Source: Rhizobium sp.
GTDB lineage: Bacteria; Pseudomonadota; Gammaproteobacteria; Burkholderiales; Thiobacillaceae
Direction of reading: 5' to 3'
Assembly (NCBI GenBank): GCA_019459285.1
Contig: JAIBEL010000029.1
Location: 62,001 to 126,000 of the forward strand
Length of the DNA stretch: 64,000 bases
Shown here: one piece after another, positions 1 to 8,910 of the stretch
Layout of the letters: each line of letters begins with the position of its first letter
Numbering within the stretch: the first letter of the stretch is position 1
Notes under the pieces: model-generated
Database searches by the model: none
The model's input: the letters and a program-made list of their open reading frames with translations, nothing else
Told to the model about the DNA's origin: nothing
Program-made: the position numbers and the translations under genes

Positions 1-673
1 TCTTCCAGCCGATCAAACCAAGCCCGGCCAGCATCATGGCGCTGACCTGCGCTTCGGGAACGGGCGTCACCGCGGCCGTGGTAGCCGTCAAGCCACCATA
101 TTTCTTGTCCACGTAGGCCAGTGACGACGCCGCGCTCGTCGACGCCACGAGAAGATTCTGGAACGACACGTTCACGGTCCGGGTTCCGGTCCACCCGGAC
201 AGATCGGTGGAAGCAGAAGCGGTCCACGGGTGCGTGTTGTCCCCCGTCTGATCCATGGCTGCATCGGGCGCTATGCTGGTCGTGATGTCCTTGGCAGGAT
301 CGAGCACGTCATAGACCCGTACCTGGCCTGCGACGTCAGCCGTACTGCCGCCGCCCAGCAGCATGTAATCGCCCCGTTCGGCAAGATCGATGCTCAAGAA
401 CGAATAGCCGTTGTGGGCCGTCATCTGGATGTTGGCGGTGTTGGCGGCAAGCGTATAACCCGCGCCGTTGGTCGACGACGTCTGGAAATCAACCGGCGTG
501 AAGGACAGGGTGTCGCCGCTCAGAACGGGCTGGCCAAAGAGCCCCATCAGCGTATCGTCGAACGTGAAATCGACGCTATCGCCACTGAGGGTGACCGACG
601 CGGCAAAAGCTGCGCCGGAGAATGCCTGGGCCAGCAAAAAGACGCCTGCCGCCATATGATTCATTCGCTTCAT
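1..673 (-). CDS. PEP-CTERM sorting-domain exported protein (3' end outside window)
   Basis: The reading frame is open from an ATG at 673 down to the left edge, so the last few residues are missing. It begins with a signal peptide (MKRMNHMAAGVFLLAQAFSG, then AAFAA). A Ser/Thr/Gly-rich, beta-type body of about 170 residues follows. The end is a PEP-CTERM signal: the motif VPEA, then a hydrophobic segment with MMLAGLGLIG, cut off just as the basic tail starts. Such proteins are sorted and cleaved by exosortase and usually end up in the envelope or extracellular matrix. A strong Shine-Dalgarno (GGAAGGAG) lies upstream of 673. The body matches no enzyme family that I recognise. Confidence 0.85.
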   Translation of the reverse strand, partial: MKRMNHMAAGVFLLAQAFSGAAFAASVTLSGDSVDFTFDDTLMGLFGQPVLSGDTLSFTPVDFQTSSTNGAGYTLAANTANIQMTAHNGYSFLSIDLAERGDYMLLGGGSTADVAGQVRVYDVLDPAKDITTSIAPDAAMDQTGDNTHPWTASASTDLSGWTGTRTVNVSFQNLLVASTSAASSLAYVDKKYGGLTATTAAVTPVPEAQVSAMMLAGLGLIGWK

Positions 674-783
674 GTGTTGCTCCTTCCCGGTTGCCATGGA
701 ATCGAAATAAAAAAACCCGCTTTCCAATAACGTTTTCAAGTTCAAGAAAAATCCGGATGGCGCTGTATGCCTTCCGCCGTGGT

Positions 784-901
784 GTAGCTATCTGTCCGCT
801 CGGCGGAAATCCTCGCCACGGCCGTGGAGACCCGTACTGGAGGGCAGGATCCTTTCGTCAAGACCGATCCGTGGATGCGGTTGACGACAGCAGATAGCTA
901 C
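784..901. repeat. Structured inverted-repeat element between the PEP-CTERM gene and the AI-2E gene
   Basis: A perfect 11-bp inverted repeat (GTAGCTATCTG at 784-794, CAGATAGCTAC at 891-901) encloses two internal hairpins. One is the palindrome CCACGGCCGTGG near 817-828. The other is a CGTCAA...TTGACG stem at about 857-886 with inner CCG/CGG pairs. As RNA this would fold as a closed multibranch structure. It lies 111 bases upstream of the PEP-CTERM start, so it may be that gene's leader, but it could also be a small mobile repeat. It does not fit the cyclic-di-GMP or other common riboswitch consensus sequences that I know. Confidence 0.5.
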
Positions 902-1055
902 AGGTCCACTCTAAGCACGGGCCGGGGCTACAGGTATAAGAAGGAAACGCTTCCGTATGTAGGAATGAAGGAAGCGCGTGTCGGATGAGCTTGACCGCGT
1001 GCGGACGCGGTGCAGAAAAGGCGGTACGGCAGGTGGGCAGGCCCCTGCGGAAGCC

Positions 1056-2234
1056 TTAGCCCGCCATGAATTCGCCGACGGATTTGAATTCCTCGACGCG
1101 ATCGCACACCGACTTGATGACCATCATGATCGGCATGCCGAGGAAGAGTCCCCACGCGCCCCACAACCACCCCCAGAACAACACACCGACGAAAACCACC
1201 ACGGGATTCATGCGGCTGGCCCGGCCGGTGAGCCACGGCGTCAGCAAATTTCCTTCCAGACCGTGGATGGTGAGCGAAATCGCAGCGACCGTCAGCGCCA
1301 TGCCCATGCTCTCGAATTGCAGAAAACCCACCAGCGCCGTCCCGCCGATGATGATGATCGCGCCCAGGTAGGGAACGAGGTTGAGGATGGCCGCTGCAAT
1401 GCCCCATACGGCAGCATGCTCCAGCCCGATCCAGAGAAAGGCGAGCCAGCTCGTGATCCCGACAAGAACGCTGGTGAAGACCTGAACCAGCAGGTAACGC
1501 TGAATTTGGGCGCTGATCTCGTCCAGCATCTGGACGGTGATCTTTTTCCTGCTGAGGGTTGGGCCCGAGAGCTTGACGAGCTTGCGCCGGAACGTGTCGC
1601 CCGAAAGCATCAGAAAGTAGGCCAGGAACAACACCATCACGGCGAGGCTCAGGAAGGACAGCGCGCCTCGGGTGCCATTCCACAGATAGTCCCGAATATT
1701 GAGTTTGGGCTGCTCGATCTGGACGCGGGTCACTCCGCGCGGCGTCGGCGACGCCGCCGCAGCCGTCTCGCTCGCGGCGTGTTCGATCTGATCTGCCGCT
1801 TTTTGTACATTATCAATCGCGTCCTTGGAGCCGCGCCATTCCCGATTCAGGGTATGGCGAAATTTCTGCGCCGCCTCGGGCAGGGTTTCAATCATGCTTG
1901 CCGTTTCATCCTGCAGCGAATACGCCATGAAGCCGCTACCGCCCATGATCATGAGCAATAACACCGCGGCTCCGGCCGCGCGCGGCACATGCCATTTCTG
2001 CAACTGCTTGACCAGTGGAGAAAGCGCATAGCTGATGATGATGCCCAGGACCAGCGGAATGAAGAAATCCTCGGCCCAGTCGAGAATGAATACACTCGCG
2101 AATACGGTCAGCAGGATGAGCGGAAGGCTGTGGATGTCGGCGGACATCCGGGCGGGCTCCGGCGTCTCGGCGGAACCGCTTCCTCCCCGGTCTTGCGCAA
2201 CGTCGACAGGGGTTTCGTGCGCATTGTCCATCAT
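1056..2234 (-). CDS. AI-2E family transporter (PerM/YdiK-like membrane protein)
   Basis: This 392-residue polytopic membrane protein has the layout of the AI-2E exporter family (formerly UPF0118). Two paired hydrophobic helices lie near the N-terminus (LILLTVFASVFILDW, then an LGIIISYALSP segment). A long soluble stretch of about 120 residues follows, and then a cluster of four or five helices with the family's NLVPYLGAIIII motif and a final GLFLGMPIMMVIKS segment. Family members export small molecules or act as cation/proton antiporters, so the substrate cannot be read from sequence. The first 35 residues are hydrophilic, and a later ATG (MSADIHSL) is a possible alternative start. Confidence 0.85.
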   Translation of the reverse strand: MMDNAHETPVDVAQDRGGSGSAETPEPARMSADIHSLPLILLTVFASVFILDWAEDFFIPLVLGIIISYALSPLVKQLQKWHVPRAAGAAVLLLMIMGGSGFMAYSLQDETASMIETLPEAAQKFRHTLNREWRGSKDAIDNVQKAADQIEHAASETAAAASPTPRGVTRVQIEQPKLNIRDYLWNGTRGALSFLSLAVMVLFLAYFLMLSGDTFRRKLVKLSGPTLSRKKITVQMLDEISAQIQRYLLVQVFTSVLVGITSWLAFLWIGLEHAAVWGIAAAILNLVPYLGAIIIIGGTALVGFLQFESMGMALTVAAISLTIHGLEGNLLTPWLTGRASRMNPVVVFVGVLFWGWLWGAWGLFLGMPIMMVIKSVCDRVEEFKSVGEFMAG

Positions 2235-2293
2235 GCCTCCGATAGGGATTGATCAATGAGGTTATACGTCATTCCGGACGGATTCGGGGACGG

Positions 2294-4207
2294 TTAGCGA
2301 CCGGGCGTTCTTGCCTCCCCGATCAGGCGCCGGCACTCGCTCTCAACGCTGCGCCCGGCTTCAATCAGTGGGAGGAGGGCCAGCACGGGATTGACCGCCC
2401 CCAGTGCAAGTGCACCGAGACCCCGCATGGCCAGCCTGCCTTTGTCCAGGCTGGCCTGCGGATGGGCAAAGCTGCCTTGCACGTGGATGGGCGTGCGCAA
2501 CGCGACCAGACTGAGTTTTCGGCTTTTCGGCACCATGGTCAGGTCGAGACGTTCCTGCCCGAGATCGATCCGCCCGCTTCCGTCGATGCGACTGACGTCA
2601 GTATCAAGGACCAGGATGTCGGGCTGCATGACGCCCTGCTTCACGCCGAAATCGGCGATTCCGCAGCGGATCCGGACGGGCTCGTCGCCCGCAAGTTTCA
2701 GTTGCAGAATTTCCAGCAGATGAAGGCTGACCGTCTCCATCATCATTTTGCTGACTTCACCGCCGTCGATCAGGAGCGAGACCCTTCCGTCCGCGCTACC
2801 GAGCATCGCCGCGACAGTGTCGCCCTGCCCTTTTAGATCGATATTTCCATTGAACTCGCCCATGCTCGCCCTCGAACGATCGAGGGTAGGAAACAACTGG
2901 GCCAACTGGAGCTTGCGCACCTTGAGTTTCGCTGCGGCGCGGATCGGCGATACACGGCCATCCAGCGTCACTGCACCCACCAACGTCCCACCCGCTACGT
3001 CAAACTGCAAGGGATCCAGCCTCAGGCGCCCATCGCGCAACTGCAAATGCGTCGACAACCGATGAAGTGGCAGCGCTTCGGGGCGATCGATCGAGCCGGC
3101 ACGGAGGGTCACATCCGCGTCCATATGGCTCCAACGCTCGGTGCGAAAGGCCGTGCGGGGCAAGATGCCGGTTGGCCCAGGCTTGGCCGTCGCAGACCCC
3201 TCGCCTGCGTGACCCGCCCCGACGAGGGGTCCCAGATCGGAAATGTCGAGATGTGTCGAATCGAGATGGGCAACCAGGATGGGACGCCTGCCCCCCGTGT
3301 CGACGCTGAGACTGCCTGCGATATCGCTTCTGCCCATCTCGCCGCTGAATTTTTCGTAGCGCCATTGATGGGGACCATGCACGAGACGACCGCGAGTTCG
3401 ATAGGGCGGCGTATCCGGGAATACCACGCCGACCAATGGATAGAGCTGCGCAAGGCTGGCGCCACTGAGCACGATCTGGAGATCGGCCGCGGACAGCTTG
3501 AGCAGATCGGTGATGTGGCCGTCTGCGCCGACCGCAGTCTGGCCGATCTTCCCGGACACATTCAGATGGTACGGCCGCGTTTCGTCACGCAACGCCAGAA
3601 CGGGGTCACCGGCGCCCTGGGCGACAAGGGGCTCGCCCTTGTAACGCCCCTGCACGGTGAACGTCAACGGCGCGGATGCGCCGTCCGGACCACGCTTCGC
3701 GGTCGCGATCCGGGCGTTCAGACGCGTATCCTGCGCAGGCTCGTCGTACTCGATCCGCCCGTCGCTGACAGCAAGATGCCGGATGGTGACACGGGCCTGG
3801 CTGTCGCGCTGACGCCGATCGAGCAGCCAGTTTCTACGGCCGTCCCGGCTCTTTTCAAAGGCGACCGCAGCATGATCGAGCTCGACATGCTGAAACACGA
3901 TCCGGCCCCGAAAGAGCGGGGAAATGGCAATGTCCACCGTCGCATGCCGCACTTCGATCATATTCGGCCGCCTGGCCCAGGAGGGATTGGAAAACCTCAC
4001 ATCGACCGCACGAACCTGCACATACGGCCAACGCAATCCGATGTCGAGATCGCCTCCGATTCGCAATGTGCGGCCGGTCTTGGTATGAACCGCATGGGCA
4101 ATCGGCTCGCGCAGCGCGTTCCAGTTCCGCACGTTCGCCGCCACCACGAGCAGGATTGCCAGAGCCACGAGCGGCAGGGCGACCGCTGTCTTCGCGCGGG
4201 GCGTCAT
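2294..4207 (-). CDS. AsmA family protein
   Basis: This 637-residue protein has a single N-terminal membrane anchor (VALPLVALAILLVVAANV), a large beta-rich periplasmic body and a conserved C-terminal AsmA region (GEFNGNIDLKGQGDTVAAML, then DFGVKQGVMQPDILVLDT and a DGSGRIDLGQERLDL stretch). AsmA-like proteins are inner-membrane-anchored, bridge-like proteins linked to lipid transport and outer-membrane assembly. It is separated from the DsrC-like gene by about 55 bases and from the AI-2E gene by about 60 bases, all on the same strand, so co-transcription is possible. Confidence 0.88.
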   Translation of the reverse strand: MTPRAKTAVALPLVALAILLVVAANVRNWNALREPIAHAVHTKTGRTLRIGGDLDIGLRWPYVQVRAVDVRFSNPSWARRPNMIEVRHATVDIAISPLFRGRIVFQHVELDHAAVAFEKSRDGRRNWLLDRRQRDSQARVTIRHLAVSDGRIEYDEPAQDTRLNARIATAKRGPDGASAPLTFTVQGRYKGEPLVAQGAGDPVLALRDETRPYHLNVSGKIGQTAVGADGHITDLLKLSAADLQIVLSGASLAQLYPLVGVVFPDTPPYRTRGRLVHGPHQWRYEKFSGEMGRSDIAGSLSVDTGGRRPILVAHLDSTHLDISDLGPLVGAGHAGEGSATAKPGPTGILPRTAFRTERWSHMDADVTLRAGSIDRPEALPLHRLSTHLQLRDGRLRLDPLQFDVAGGTLVGAVTLDGRVSPIRAAAKLKVRKLQLAQLFPTLDRSRASMGEFNGNIDLKGQGDTVAAMLGSADGRVSLLIDGGEVSKMMMETVSLHLLEILQLKLAGDEPVRIRCGIADFGVKQGVMQPDILVLDTDVSRIDGSGRIDLGQERLDLTMVPKSRKLSLVALRTPIHVQGSFAHPQASLDKGRLAMRGLGALALGAVNPVLALLPLIEAGRSVESECRRLIGEARTPGR

Positions 4208-4263
4208 CGGACAACCGGATCGGCTTCATTGAGCGGCGCACCTGGCAATCGGTGCGTAGCCGT

Positions 4264-4647
4264 TCAGAACGCCGTTCCGAATCCCTTGTCTTGTTCCAGT
4301 CTCAGGGTCGGCAATCCTGCGAGCTCATGGATCGGCATGAGTACGCCACGCGTGCCTGGCACGGCATCGAACAGCTGGTACAGATATTTTCCGCCCCCCT
4401 TGAACTCATACTCTTCCTCAAGAAAGCGCATGTGTTCGTGCGCGGCAAGACAGTCGCGCGACTTGCAATCCTGTTTGTAGTGTTCGATCAGGGAATGAAT
4501 CACGTTCAAGTGTTCGTCAGTAACGTCGAAGTGTCGGGCGGCGGCGTTATTCCGGACCGTTTTCTCGACCTCGTCCCGCGTGAGGTTCCTCACTGCGTCG
4601 TAAATGGGGATCTCTCCGTCGTGGGTGATGCTTTCGCTGTTGTTCAT
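4264..4647 (-). CDS. DsrC/TusE-like protein lacking the catalytic cysteines
   Basis: The 127-residue product has the DsrC/TusE fold signature: a helical start (LTRDEVEKTVRNNAAARHFD), a VTDEHLNVIHSLIEHYKQD helix matching the family's HW-x-VI-x-x-LR-x-(F/Y)-Y block, and the tail YLYQLFDAVPG...ELAGLP. In true DsrC/TusE the C-terminus carries one or two cysteines (AGLPKPTGCV). Here it ends LRLEQDKGFGTAF, with no cysteine in that arm. Two cysteines occur mid-protein (CKSRDC), where DsrC normally has none. It therefore cannot carry persulfide or form the trisulfide in the usual way and may be a regulatory or binding paralogue. A strong Shine-Dalgarno (AAGGAAGG) supports the start. Confidence 0.75.
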   Translation of the reverse strand: MNNSESITHDGEIPIYDAVRNLTRDEVEKTVRNNAAARHFDVTDEHLNVIHSLIEHYKQDCKSRDCLAAHEHMRFLEEEYEFKGGGKYLYQLFDAVPGTRGVLMPIHELAGLPTLRLEQDKGFGTAF

Positions 4648-4680
4648 GGGATTCCTTCCTTGACGTAATGGGTTCGCGTT

Positions 4681-5355
4681 TCAGGCGAGATTGCCGGCGG
4701 CAAACTTCCAGTTGATGAGTTTGTCGACGACCCCGGCCACATGGTCCTTGCGCCGGTTCTGGTAATCGAGGTAATACGCGTGCTCCCATACGTCGATGGC
4801 GAGCAGGGGCCTCATGCCGAACGTCAGCGGCGTATCCGCATCCTCGGTCTTCATCACGCTGATTTTCTTGCCGTCCAGCACCAACCAGGCCCATCCGGTT
4901 CCGAACTGGGTCACGGCGGCATGCACGAGTTCCCGCCGGCACGCCTCGACCGAACCGAAGGACGCGTCGATCATCTGCTTCAGGATGGGCGGCGGATCGC
5001 CCCCTCCTTTTTCGCAGAGGCTGTCCCAATAGAACGCGTGGTTCCATGCCTGAGCCGCATTATTGAAAATCTCGGTTTTTCCGCCCGCGCCGGCAGCCAG
5101 AATCATGGCCTTGATCGGCATGGCCTGGAACTCGGTGTCGTCGATCGCCTTGTTGAGGGCATCGATATAGGTTTGATGATGCTTGCCATGGTGGAACCGG
5201 AGCGTGTTTTCGGAAATGACCGGGCTCAGCGCATCCATGGCATAAGGCAAGGCCGGCAGTTCGTAGGGGAAACTCATGTTCTCGAGCATGGCCGTACTGA
5301 TGCCGCCGGATGTCGCCAGGGTCGAGGAAGGAAAGTCGTGTTGCGGTAAATTCAT
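4681..5355 (-). CDS. sodB: Superoxide dismutase (Fe/Mn family)
   Basis: The enzyme converts superoxide to oxygen and hydrogen peroxide in the cytoplasm. All four metal ligands are visible: His in LRFHHGKHHQTY, His in AWNHAFYWDSL, and Asp and His in DVWEHAYYLDY. The catalytic core begins at MSFPYELPALPY (ATG at 5277). The longer frame from 5355 adds 26 residues unlike other members. Neither start has a clean ribosome site, so the N-terminus is uncertain. The AWNHAFYW form suggests the iron type. It lies between the DsrC-like gene and katE on the same strand, forming a superoxide/peroxide defence pair with katE. Confidence 0.93.
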   Translation of the reverse strand: MNLPQHDFPSSTLATSGGISTAMLENMSFPYELPALPYAMDALSPVISENTLRFHHGKHHQTYIDALNKAIDDTEFQAMPIKAMILAAGAGGKTEIFNNAAQAWNHAFYWDSLCEKGGGDPPPILKQMIDASFGSVEACRRELVHAAVTQFGTGWAWLVLDGKKISVMKTEDADTPLTFGMRPLLAIDVWEHAYYLDYQNRRKDHVAGVVDKLINWKFAAGNLA

Positions 5356-5400
5356 ACAAGCGTTCCGTTCAATGATTGAGTTAAATTGGCAGTTCCGGCG

Positions 5401-7512
5401 CTATGCCTGGACAAGCACGGCACGCGACCAGACGCGTCCGTATTTGGCGGCTTCGATATAGGAGGCCACGCTTTCGCGCACGTCCATCTTCACGACACCG
5501 TCGTCGATCGCTACCTCTGCCCGGTCCAGAAGAGGCATCGCATCGGGCGTGTACCCGATGATTTTCAGATGCGCATAGGCATCGAGGATGAAATTCATCA
5601 CCGCCGCCTTCTGCTTCATGGCATCGACGGATGACCCTGAAATGGCCAGCACGACCGTATCGAACAGGACCGAGGGTGCGGCTGCCACGGCATGGTTCGG
5701 GGTGAGCGTCTCGCCGGTGCTGGATTGGATTGGGCCCACGTGCAGGCCGATCACTTCCAGCACCGCGCCTTCGGTCTCGGCCGCGGTCCGCAGGGCATCC
5801 AGAATGGCGGGGTCGTAGCCTTCGCTGACCAGAACGCCGATCTTCCGGCCTTCCAGCGTGGGCTTGGCCTTCGCCAACAGGCTGAGGGCCGGGGAGACAT
5901 CGAGATCGACCGGCGTTGCAGCCGGCGCAATCGTGTCGGCCTGGCCTTCCATGCCCAGCGCACGCTCCACCCTGTCACATAGTTCCGGATCGACATGGCG
6001 GAGATGGCCGAGTACCCGGCACCGTACTGCGACGGTTTCCACCTTGCCGAGCTCGAAGGCGAAGGCGCTGACGATATGGTCCTGTTCCGGCGCAGTCATC
6101 GACCGGTAGAACAGGCGCGCCTGGCTGTAGTGATCCTTGAAGGTCTCCGGACGCACACGCAGCTTGTCGCCGCTTTGCGTGGCAGGATGCGTGACGAACC
6201 CGGCGGCCGGGTTTTCTTTAGGCGATTCGGGCGCCAGACTGTTCGGCTCGTAGTTCACCCGGCCGCGGGGAACCTCCGTCTGCATGACGGCATCGCGCTG
6301 GAAATTGTGCATCGGACAGCGTGGCCGATTGATCGGAAGCTGATGGAAATTGGGGCCGCCAAGCCGCGACAGCTGGGTGTCGAGATAGGAAAAGAGCCGC
6401 CCCTGCAGCAGGGGATCGTCGCTGAAATCGATGCCCGGCACGATATGTCCCGGATGGAAGGCGACCTGCTCGGTCTCGGCAAAGAAATTGTCGGGATTGC
6501 GATTCAGAACCATTTTCCCGATCGGCCGTAGCGGAATGGTTTCTTCCGGGATCAGCTTGGTCGGGTCCAGCACATCGAAGGGCAAGGACTCGGCAGTGGC
6601 CTCGTCGAATGCCTGTACGGACAGTTCCCATTCCGGAAAGTCGCCACGCTCGATCGCCTCGTACAGGTCGCGCCGGTGAAAGTCCGGGTCCGCGCCGCAA
6701 ATCTTCACGGCTTCGTCCCACAAGACAGCAGCCGACCCGATGCGGGGGCGCCAGTGGAACTTGACGAAGGTCGACTTCCCCTCCGCGTCGACAAAGCGAA
6801 AGGTATGGACCCCGAACCCCTCCATCATGCGCAGCGAACGCGGGATCGCCCGATCGGACATGGCCCATAGGATCATGTGCATGCTCTCGGGCATGAGCGA
6901 AACGAAGTCCCAGAAGGTGTCGTGGGCAGTCGCCGCCTGGGGATAGCCCCGGTCCGGTTCCATTTTGGCGGCGTGGACCAGATCGGGAAACTTCATCGCA
7001 TCCTGGATGAAGAATACCGGGATGTTGTTGCCCACCAGATCGAAATTTCCTTCCTGCGTGTAGAACTTGACGGCAAACCCACGCACGTCACGCGGCAGGT
7101 CGACCGAACCCGCCCCGCCAGCGACCGTGGAGAAACGGGCAAACACAGGGGTCTGTACCTCCGGATCGCGCAGGAATGCCGCGCAGGTGAGATCGCCGAG
7201 ATCGCGATAGGCCTGGAAATAGCCGTGCGCGCCGGAGCCGCGCGCATGCACGATCCGCTCGGGAATACGTTCGTGGTCGAAGTGGGTGATCTTCTCTCGC
7301 AAGACAAAGTCTTCGAGCAGCGTCGGGCCCCGTTCGCCGGCAGTAAGCGAATTCTGATCGTCCGCAATTGCCACGCCCTGATTGGTGGTAAGCGTAAGAT
7401 CACGCTGGTCGGTCGTCAGATGCAGTTCGCCGCCGTTACCCGTCTGCTCGAACGAACGGCCAGAGGTGTTACTTTTCGCGGGCGTATGGGACGTATTCTT
7501 CGGCTTGGCCAT
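5401..7512 (-). CDS. katE: Large-subunit catalase (HPII type) with C-terminal flavodoxin-like domain
   Basis: This 703-residue clade-2 catalase degrades hydrogen peroxide. It has the distal His motif (RIVHARGSGAHGYF, about residue 90), the distal Asn (FDLVGNNIPVFF) and the proximal haem Tyr (GRLFSYLDTQLSRLGG, about residue 380). After about residue 560 comes the extra class-I glutamine-amidotransferase/flavodoxin-like domain typical of HPII (KIGVLVSEGYDPAILDAL...SSVDAMKQKAAV...KIIGY). A strong Shine-Dalgarno (GAGGAG) precedes the ATG. Just downstream of it is sodB, so peroxide made by SodB can be removed by the neighbouring product. Confidence 0.97.
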   Translation of the reverse strand: MAKPKNTSHTPAKSNTSGRSFEQTGNGGELHLTTDQRDLTLTTNQGVAIADDQNSLTAGERGPTLLEDFVLREKITHFDHERIPERIVHARGSGAHGYFQAYRDLGDLTCAAFLRDPEVQTPVFARFSTVAGGAGSVDLPRDVRGFAVKFYTQEGNFDLVGNNIPVFFIQDAMKFPDLVHAAKMEPDRGYPQAATAHDTFWDFVSLMPESMHMILWAMSDRAIPRSLRMMEGFGVHTFRFVDAEGKSTFVKFHWRPRIGSAAVLWDEAVKICGADPDFHRRDLYEAIERGDFPEWELSVQAFDEATAESLPFDVLDPTKLIPEETIPLRPIGKMVLNRNPDNFFAETEQVAFHPGHIVPGIDFSDDPLLQGRLFSYLDTQLSRLGGPNFHQLPINRPRCPMHNFQRDAVMQTEVPRGRVNYEPNSLAPESPKENPAAGFVTHPATQSGDKLRVRPETFKDHYSQARLFYRSMTAPEQDHIVSAFAFELGKVETVAVRCRVLGHLRHVDPELCDRVERALGMEGQADTIAPAATPVDLDVSPALSLLAKAKPTLEGRKIGVLVSEGYDPAILDALRTAAETEGAVLEVIGLHVGPIQSSTGETLTPNHAVAAAPSVLFDTVVLAISGSSVDAMKQKAAVMNFILDAYAHLKIIGYTPDAMPLLDRAEVAIDDGVVKMDVRESVASYIEAAKYGRVWSRAVLVQA

Positions 7513-7665
7513 GGACTCTCTCCTCTATGCAATCAGGTTCCTCTAGGCAATCAGGGTTCGTCCGCAAGAGGCTGCGGGCGGGGAGATCGGGAAGCCGCCC
7601 GGCAGCGGCGCGGCACCCGCCCCATCGGCGTGCACCGCCGGAACGGTGGACCGGGAGCCTGTCTG

Positions 7666-8058
7666 CTACTGCATGTATTTCATTTTCGCTTCGCTGACGC
7701 AGGCATCCTTGGCGCTGCCCGACAGACTGTCGCAACGCTCCTTGGCGGCCTTGTAGTTAGCTTTCATCTTGTCTTCGTTGGCCTCGGCCTGGCCCTTGGT
7801 CGCTTTCTCATCCGCCTTGGCCTGGGCTTTCGCGCCGACATAGGCAGCCTTCGCATCCTTCATGCAGACGTCCTTCGCATTGCCAGACATTTTTTTGCAA
7901 TTGTCCTTGGCGACGTCGTAATTCCTTTCGGCCTGATCCTTGGCGGCATCGTGGCGAGCCTCGGCTCGATCCTCCACGACATCCTTCATGTCGGCGGCAT
8001 AGAGCGGGGCCATGAGGGAGAGCCCCAGGGCGATGAACATCGCGTTGCGTAATTTCAT
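7666..8058 (-). CDS. Exported protein with two Cys-pair repeats
   Basis: The 130-residue product starts with a signal peptide (MKLRNAMFIALGLSLMAPL, cleaved near YAA) and is otherwise charged, Ala/Lys-rich and probably helical. It contains two copies of a unit with spaced cysteines: CKKMSGNAKDVC and CDSLSGSAKDAC. Each has eight residues between the cysteines, which suits two intramolecular disulfides in the periplasm. A paralogue lies upstream (8332-8778). I do not recognise a family of known function. The start at 8058 has a good AAGGAG site; a longer in-frame extension to 8157 lacks one. The upstream box at 8175-8232 is shared with the paralogue. Confidence 0.8.
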   Translation of the reverse strand: MKLRNAMFIALGLSLMAPLYAADMKDVVEDRAEARHDAAKDQAERNYDVAKDNCKKMSGNAKDVCMKDAKAAYVGAKAQAKADEKATKGQAEANEDKMKANYKAAKERCDSLSGSAKDACVSEAKMKYMQ

Positions 8059-8174
8059 TTCAGACTCCTTCATTGGATTGGGTGGCGAACTGGCTGGACC
8101 ATTCGATGACGGGCAGCCTGTCGGCCGGCTCGGCATAAACAGCACTCTAGGGTTCACGCTGGGCTCTCACCATC

Positions 8175-8232
8175 CGCATTCGCCGAGAAAATTGTCAGTT
8201 TTCGTTCTCGACGATGTAGGCCGATACTGACA
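8175..8232 (-). promoter_or_regulatory. Conserved upstream box, copy 1
   Basis: Read on the minus strand, this block shares GTCAGT, GCCTAC-A/T-TCGTCG and TTTTCTCGGCG, in the same order and spacing, with the block at 8911-8968. Both lie about 120-190 bases upstream of a paralogous exported Cys-pair gene. Conservation in an otherwise diverged intergenic region suggests a shared promoter or operator. I cannot assign the regulator. Confidence 0.55.
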
Positions 8233-8331
8233 CCCCACTCGCCTCATGCGTCATGCACAGGCGCACACATGCAGGGAAGGTCGTGGCGTATGCGATGCAC
8301 GGCGCCACGACCTGCGTGCGGTCGGGATTGA

Positions 8332-8778
8332 TTATTTATACGAACCGCTGGGGGAACCGCTAGGCGCACCCGTTGGCGAGCCAGCCTGCCCTGAGGAACC
8401 GCCGGTGGGGCCTTCCATAGGCGCACCGCCCGGCATATCGGTCGCACTGCCGTCCTGATGACGTTTCATGTCTGAGGCATTGCCCGACGACTCGGGATGG
8501 GTGCTCGTCGCATTCTTCATGCACGTCGACTTGGCCTTTCCGGTCATATCCTTGCATTTTTCCTCGGCTGCCTTTTTCATGCATTTTGACTTGGACGCAC
8601 TGGTCTTTTTGCTGCACTTATCCAGGGCATCCTGGTAGTTTTTTTGTGCGCCGTCGGTCATGCCGGAGGAGGTGCTGGATGGATTCTGCGGGTTGCCGCT
8701 CGAATCGGCGGCATACAAGGGGCCGGCCCCAGAAACGGCAAAACCGAGCGCCAGGAAAATTGCGGGATTGAACTTCAT
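8332..8778 (-). CDS. Exported Cys-rich paralogue with low-complexity Gly/Pro/Ser tail
   Basis: The 148-residue product has a signal peptide (MKFNPAIFLALGFAVSGAG, then PLYAA) and a middle region with two Cys-pair units (CSKKTSASKSKC and CKDMTGKAKSTC) homologous in layout to the protein at 7666-8058. Its last 45 residues are low-complexity (GPTGGSSGQAG, SPTGAPSGSPSG) and probably disordered. The start at 8778 is supported by GAAGGAG. No function is recognised. Paralogy and the shared upstream box suggest that the pair is produced under the same condition, probably envelope stress given the SOD and catalase neighbours; that last step is inference. Confidence 0.75.
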   Translation of the reverse strand: MKFNPAIFLALGFAVSGAGPLYAADSSGNPQNPSSTSSGMTDGAQKNYQDALDKCSKKTSASKSKCMKKAAEEKCKDMTGKAKSTCMKNATSTHPESSGNASDMKRHQDGSATDMPGGAPMEGPTGGSSGQAGSPTGAPSGSPSGSYK

Positions 8779-8910
8779 GGAAATCTCCTTCAATAAATGG
8801 GTTTGAACATGACCCAATCGAACTTGCACACCCTGGGCAGAAACTTGCGCCGCCGGCATCACGCTCGACTCGGTGGTTCAACGTTAGTCTCTGCGCAGGG
8901 AAGGCGGTAT

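Noticed and set aside
784-901. Cyclic-di-GMP or other known riboswitch
   Set aside because: The core motifs of the GEMM-type aptamers are absent on both strands; only the stem architecture is notable.
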